From Vibrio hippocampi (GTDB lineage: Bacteria; Pseudomonadota; Gammaproteobacteria; Enterobacterales; Vibrionaceae): a stretch of 64,000 nucleotides of DNA. The notes under the pieces are model-generated. The model did no database searches and was not told the DNA's origin. It saw nothing but the letters and a program-made list of their open reading frames with translations. Positions 61,228 through 64,000 of this stretch are shown piece by piece (positions within the stretch are counted from its first letter, which is position 1; the number at the start of each line of letters is the position of its first letter). The DNA lies in the NCBI RefSeq assembly GCF_921292975.1, contig NZ_CAKLCM010000003.1:310001-374000 (forward strand). The letters run 5' to 3'. The position numbers were made by a program, and so were the translations under genes.

Positions 61228-62745
61228 ATGAACATTAATTACTCGCTATCACGAGTTAAACCTATCGCTTTATTCGTGGGTTCATTGCTGCTCACCGGGT
61301 GTGCGGTTGGACCCGATTATCAAGCCCCCAGTGTCCCAATGGCAGAGGCTTATCTGTACTCAACCACTGATAACGCGATTAAGCAGGATTACTGGTGGCA
61401 TGAATTTCATGATGAAACCCTAAACCAGTTGGTCGCGGATGCACAGCAACAGAATATCCCGCTCAAACTGGCGGCGCAGCGTATTAAGATGGCGAATAGC
61501 TATCGTACGGTGGTTGAGTCATTCAAAGTACCAAGCATCAGTGTTGGTGCAGGCTATGTAAACTATCAGTTGAGTAAAAATGACTCGTTGCTCGGTCCGG
61601 CATTGAATCCGCTGGGGAGTTCAGTCTCCGGTTTACCGGATTCAGTATCAGGCATGACTCTGTTAGATAATCAGCACGATGGCGGCTTTGTCGCTGCGTC
61701 CATTGCTTGGGAGTTAGATCTGTTTGGGCGAATTGACCGCCAGTCGAATGCAGCTGAGATTCGAGTAGAGCAAGCGCAGATTTATCAAAGTGGCTTAACC
61801 ACGTTAATCACCGCTGATTTAGTGCATAACTATCTGCAGTTGCGCGGCGCTCAGCAGCGCTATCAGCTATTGGAAGCGAATGTGGCGGATCAACAGAAGA
61901 CTCTAGATTTGGTGCGTAAGGTGGTTCGAGCTGGCTATGGTTCTGATCTTGATATCGCCCAAGCTGAGAGCATGCTGGCTGCGACAGAATCGTTGTTGCC
62001 ACAGTTAGAAATTGCTCAGCAAGTCCATAAGCAACGTTTGTCGATGTTATTGGGTGAACCGTTAACGCAAATCGATATCCGAGTGGCAAATGCTCAGCCA
62101 TTGCCAGAGCTGACAGGCGTTATACCGGTGGGATTGCCGTCGGATCTTTTGCAGCGTCGCCCCGATATTCGTATGGCAGAACGGGAAATGGCCGCGGTGA
62201 ATGAAGAGCTAGCGGCAAGCGTTGCCAACCGCTATCCCAAGTTTTTCTTAACGGGTGCGCCGGGGTTATCGGCAGGAAGCTTTGATGATCTGTTTTCCAG
62301 CGATTCATTTGGTTGGGTTGGATCCGTCGGAGTGAGTTGGAATGTGTTTGACGGCGGCAGAGGTAAAGCTGCGGTTGATATCAATCAAGCTCGATTTGAT
62401 AGTGCGCTACTGAGCTATCAACACGCGGTTGACTCGGCATTTACCGAGGTCGATAGCTTGTTGTTTACCTATGGTAAGAGTCAAGAAAACCAACAGCGAT
62501 TGAATCGTGCGCTAGCTTCTGCAGAAAAAGCGTTGGGTAAAGCGGAGTCCCTTTATCAGGCTGGACTGATTGACCATGTTTCTGTGCTTGATGCACAGCG
62601 TCAAAAGCGCATGATGGAAGACAGACAGATCGTGGCTCGCCTGCAAACCGCTCAAGTAACCATCGGCTTACATAAAGCGTTGGGTGGGGACTGGAGCTTA
62701 GCTAGAGAAGAAACCAGTGCTACAGAAACCAACGATTCTGAGTAA
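61228..62745 (+). CDS. Outer-membrane efflux channel (NodT/OprM type) lipoprotein
   Basis: A 505-aa TolC-family outer-membrane factor. Signal peptide with lipobox LTGCAVGPDYQAP (lipid-anchored). Two repeated OEP domains are visible with LAAQRIKMANSYRTVVES in the first half and GLPSDLLQRRPDIRMAEREMAAVNEELAASVANRYPKFFLTG at the start of the second half. It starts 12 bases after the pump gene, with AAAGGTAG upstream. It is the exit duct of the tripartite system. The end of the gene meets the pilin gene from the other strand across a hairpin. Confidence 0.94.
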   Translation: MNINYSLSRVKPIALFVGSLLLTGCAVGPDYQAPSVPMAEAYLYSTTDNAIKQDYWWHEFHDETLNQLVADAQQQNIPLKLAAQRIKMANSYRTVVESFKVPSISVGAGYVNYQLSKNDSLLGPALNPLGSSVSGLPDSVSGMTLLDNQHDGGFVAASIAWELDLFGRIDRQSNAAEIRVEQAQIYQSGLTTLITADLVHNYLQLRGAQQRYQLLEANVADQQKTLDLVRKVVRAGYGSDLDIAQAESMLAATESLLPQLEIAQQVHKQRLSMLLGEPLTQIDIRVANAQPLPELTGVIPVGLPSDLLQRRPDIRMAEREMAAVNEELAASVANRYPKFFLTGAPGLSAGSFDDLFSSDSFGWVGSVGVSWNVFDGGRGKAAVDINQARFDSALLSYQHAVDSAFTEVDSLLFTYGKSQENQQRLNRALASAEKALGKAESLYQAGLIDHVSVLDAQRQKRMMEDRQIVARLQTAQVTIGLHKALGGDWSLAREETSATETNDSE

Positions 62746-62748
62746 CGG

Positions 62749-62776
62749 GATTGGTCGTCAATGATGACGACCAATC
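62749..62776. terminator. Shared hairpin between convergent efflux and pilin genes
   Basis: GATTGGTCGTCA (62749-62760) pairs perfectly with TGACGACCAATC (62765-62776) around ATGA. The right arm overlaps the pilin stop. There is no T-run, so termination would be weak. Confidence 0.6.
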
Positions 62777-63242
62777 ACGAGCAATCTGTTTCGTCGGGTG
62801 TCCGAATCGTGGGAGGATTTTTGCCATTGGTCTTATAGACCACCACGCATTTATCTTGAGGGTCGTCACTGGCAAATCCATAGACAATCACCTCGTTGTC
62901 TATGGATTCGATATGAGAAGAGAGTTCAAAGAAGTCGGAGCCAATACCATGCACTGAGGTACCAATTCCAGCAGCGTGGGCGATAGGGAAACCGTAGTGT
63001 ATTTTGATTCCGCTGACTTCGGGGTCAATGGACGAGTCAAGATTATCTTTATCTTCGATAACGGCTTGGTGGTAGGTCAACCGGCTTGCTGAACTTAACG
63101 TTGCGCCGAAACTCTCAAGCGCACTTGTTTTGGCTGCACTGGTCAAACTGATCAAGCGAGGTATAGCGATAACGGCAACTAAGCTTAGGGTGACGATAAT
63201 AATCACCAGCTCTATCAAGGAGAAACCTCTAGATTTTTTCAT
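62775..63242 (-). CDS. Type IV pilin-like protein (single pseudopilin)
   Basis: A 155-aa protein with a prepilin signature: MKKSRG then FSLIELVIIIVTLSLVAVIAIPRL (methylation/cleavage after Gly6, Glu at +5). The C-terminal part holds a cysteine pair (CVVVYKTNGK ... DETDC) typical of the disulfide-bonded D-region of pilins. It stands alone without other pilus genes, so it would need a distant PilD-type peptidase and assembly machinery. Its start is 10 bases from a 22-bp perfect hairpin (63253-63301). The MSHA/PilE-like origin is likely, but assembly is not proven. Confidence 0.85.
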   Translation of the reverse strand: MKKSRGFSLIELVIIIVTLSLVAVIAIPRLISLTSAAKTSALESFGATLSSASRLTYHQAVIEDKDNLDSSIDPEVSGIKIHYGFPIAHAAGIGTSVHGIGSDFFELSSHIESIDNEVIVYGFASDDPQDKCVVVYKTNGKNPPTIRTPDETDCS

Positions 63243-63252
63243 TCCAATACAG

Positions 63253-63301
63253 ACAGCGAAGATAATAAACGGTACATAATACCGTTTATTATCTTCGCTG
63301 T
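63253..63301. repeat. 22-bp perfect inverted repeat just upstream of the pilin gene
   Basis: ACAGCGAAGATAATAAACGG plus TA (63253-63274) and its exact inverse (63280-63301) are separated by CATAA. It lies immediately 5' of the pilin gene on the minus strand, covering what would be its leader. There is no flanking T-run on that strand. Confidence 0.9.
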
Positions 63302-63402
63302 AAACGCGTTTTAAAGCATCACTTTGATAGCTTAGCTTTTACAACGAAGCTTTTTACTGCATAGCCATAGCTTTGACAACATAGCCTTTACAGCATAGTT
63401 CT

Positions 63403-64000
63403 TTACAGTTTAGCTAAAGGGTCACTGCTGCCGTTGCTTTGGCGAATACGGTGATTTTTAAGCACCACAAGCAGATTTTGTTTGTCCCAAGGTTTTGGTT
63501 GTTTGCCAAGTAAAGCCGTTTCCATATTCCTCAGTTCGCTGGCTATCTGCTGCTGTAAGGGCTCGGCAAGCACGACTTCTTTATTCCACAAATGAAATGC
63601 CGTTTTTGCTGCGACAACATCCGAGCGTTCAATAGCCTCGATCAATCTTTGATGAAAGGGACTATCGGCTTGGGTGTTATGTAGTTGGGTTGCGCTTGTC
63701 GGTGCCTTTTTGGTTTTTATCCACATCGCCGTGCTAAAAAGCCAAGCGAGGGCAAAGAGTCCGGTTAAGATTGGCCACATTCCGGCGTTAGTGGGAGAAG
63801 GAGCAATCTCGGTGGTATGATTTGAGGCACTCGACTCCGCTGAGACAAAGCTTTCGCCCTGAGCGACGATAAGGTTTACGCCGTTGACCGAACTGGTCGC
63901 TTGCTGTTTCTGCTGAGTATCCCACCATTGTAAACTGACATCAGGTAATTGAAATTCACCGGCACGTTTGGCAATCAATACCTGTTTTAGTGTCATTGAT
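63403..64000 (-). CDS. BatD-like protein, C-terminal part, partial
   Basis: The frame is open at the window edge: SMTLKQVLIAKRAGEFQLPDVSLQWWDTQQ is the usual BatD repeat end (IPKRAGTFTLPxVxLxWWDT). One helix follows (~80-100, WPILTGLFALAWLFSTAMWI), then a cytoplasmic tail with HQRLIEAIERSDVVAAKTAFHLW. BatD proteins belong to von Willebrand-factor/MoxR-linked gene sets of envelope function. Only ~199 codons are visible; the start and the partner genes lie beyond base 64000. Confidence 0.8.
   Translation of the reverse strand, partial: SMTLKQVLIAKRAGEFQLPDVSLQWWDTQQKQQATSSVNGVNLIVAQGESFVSAESSASNHTTEIAPSPTNAGMWPILTGLFALAWLFSTAMWIKTKKAPTSATQLHNTQADSPFHQRLIEAIERSDVVAAKTAFHLWNKEVVLAEPLQQQIASELRNMETALLGKQPKPWDKQNLLVVLKNHRIRQSNGSSDPLAKL

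Overview
The window looks like a Vibrio chromosome segment, possibly from the smaller chromosome. The evidence is an unmistakable Qrr quorum-sensing small RNA with a sigma-54 promoter and LuxO-like sites, three OmpU-type porins, an artPIQM/speB arginine region, a yiaV/yiaW-like pair, and a Vibrio-style terminal-inverted-repeat element. No rRNA, tRNA, prophage, integrase, transposase or CRISPR array was seen.

Layout. (1) 1-4.6 kb: end of an M16 protease, an SbmA-type inner-membrane transporter, ExbB, ExbD, TonB and a FhuF-like reductase. This resembles the Fus/Pqq protein-import and iron-piracy systems but carries its own TonB motor. (2) 4.6-9.8 kb: two unknown envelope proteins, a split chemoreceptor pair, a GNAT enzyme and an HD-GYP phosphodiesterase. 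(3) 9.9-16.7 kb: arginine ABC transporter artPIQM, an IclR regulator with a degenerate ureohydrolase-fold protein, a 55-aa cysteine-rich protein, agmatinase SpeB and a cold-shock protein. (4) 17-27.7 kb: a TrmH-type methyltransferase, an FAH-family protein, then a complete aa3-type cytochrome c oxidase locus (coxB-coxA-cox11-coxC-DUF2909-SURF1-membrane protein-ctaA-ctaB). (5) 27.7-31 kb: a second polar amino acid ABC transporter. (6) 31.4-36.7 kb: an unknown periplasmic protein, a lone DUF4143 ATPase in an islet flanked by a duplicated gene end, and yiaV/yiaW. (7) 36.8-40.6 kb: an AraC regulator and two GT9 heptosyltransferase-like genes preceded by tandem-repeat arrays. (8) 40.7-45 kb: Qrr, divergent from a GAF-GGDEF cyclase; a dienelactone-hydrolase-like protein; a membrane GGDEF cyclase. 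(9) 45-56 kb: small genes, a double-glutaredoxin-fold protein, a candidate sRNA, three porins, and a LysR/NCS1 permease/DUF917/hydantoinase cluster. (10) 56-62.7 kb: a LysR gene and a tripartite RND efflux system. (11) 62.7-64 kb: a solitary pseudopilin behind a 22-bp perfect hairpin, and the end of a BatD-like gene.

Themes. Short tandem repeats (15-19 bp, mostly in frame when inside genes) recur: SURF1, ctaB, the 7.1-kb sensor gene, upstream of the GT9 pair, near 40.3 kb, and a 33-bp-period array before the DUF4143 ATPase. Signalling genes are dense: one HD-GYP, two GGDEF proteins, Qrr and a chemoreceptor pair. The leading candidates for undescribed biology are the TonB-equipped protein-import operon, the DUF4143 ATPase islet with its 33-bp repeats, the metal-site-less ureohydrolase in the arginine region, and the Qrr/GGDEF arrangement.
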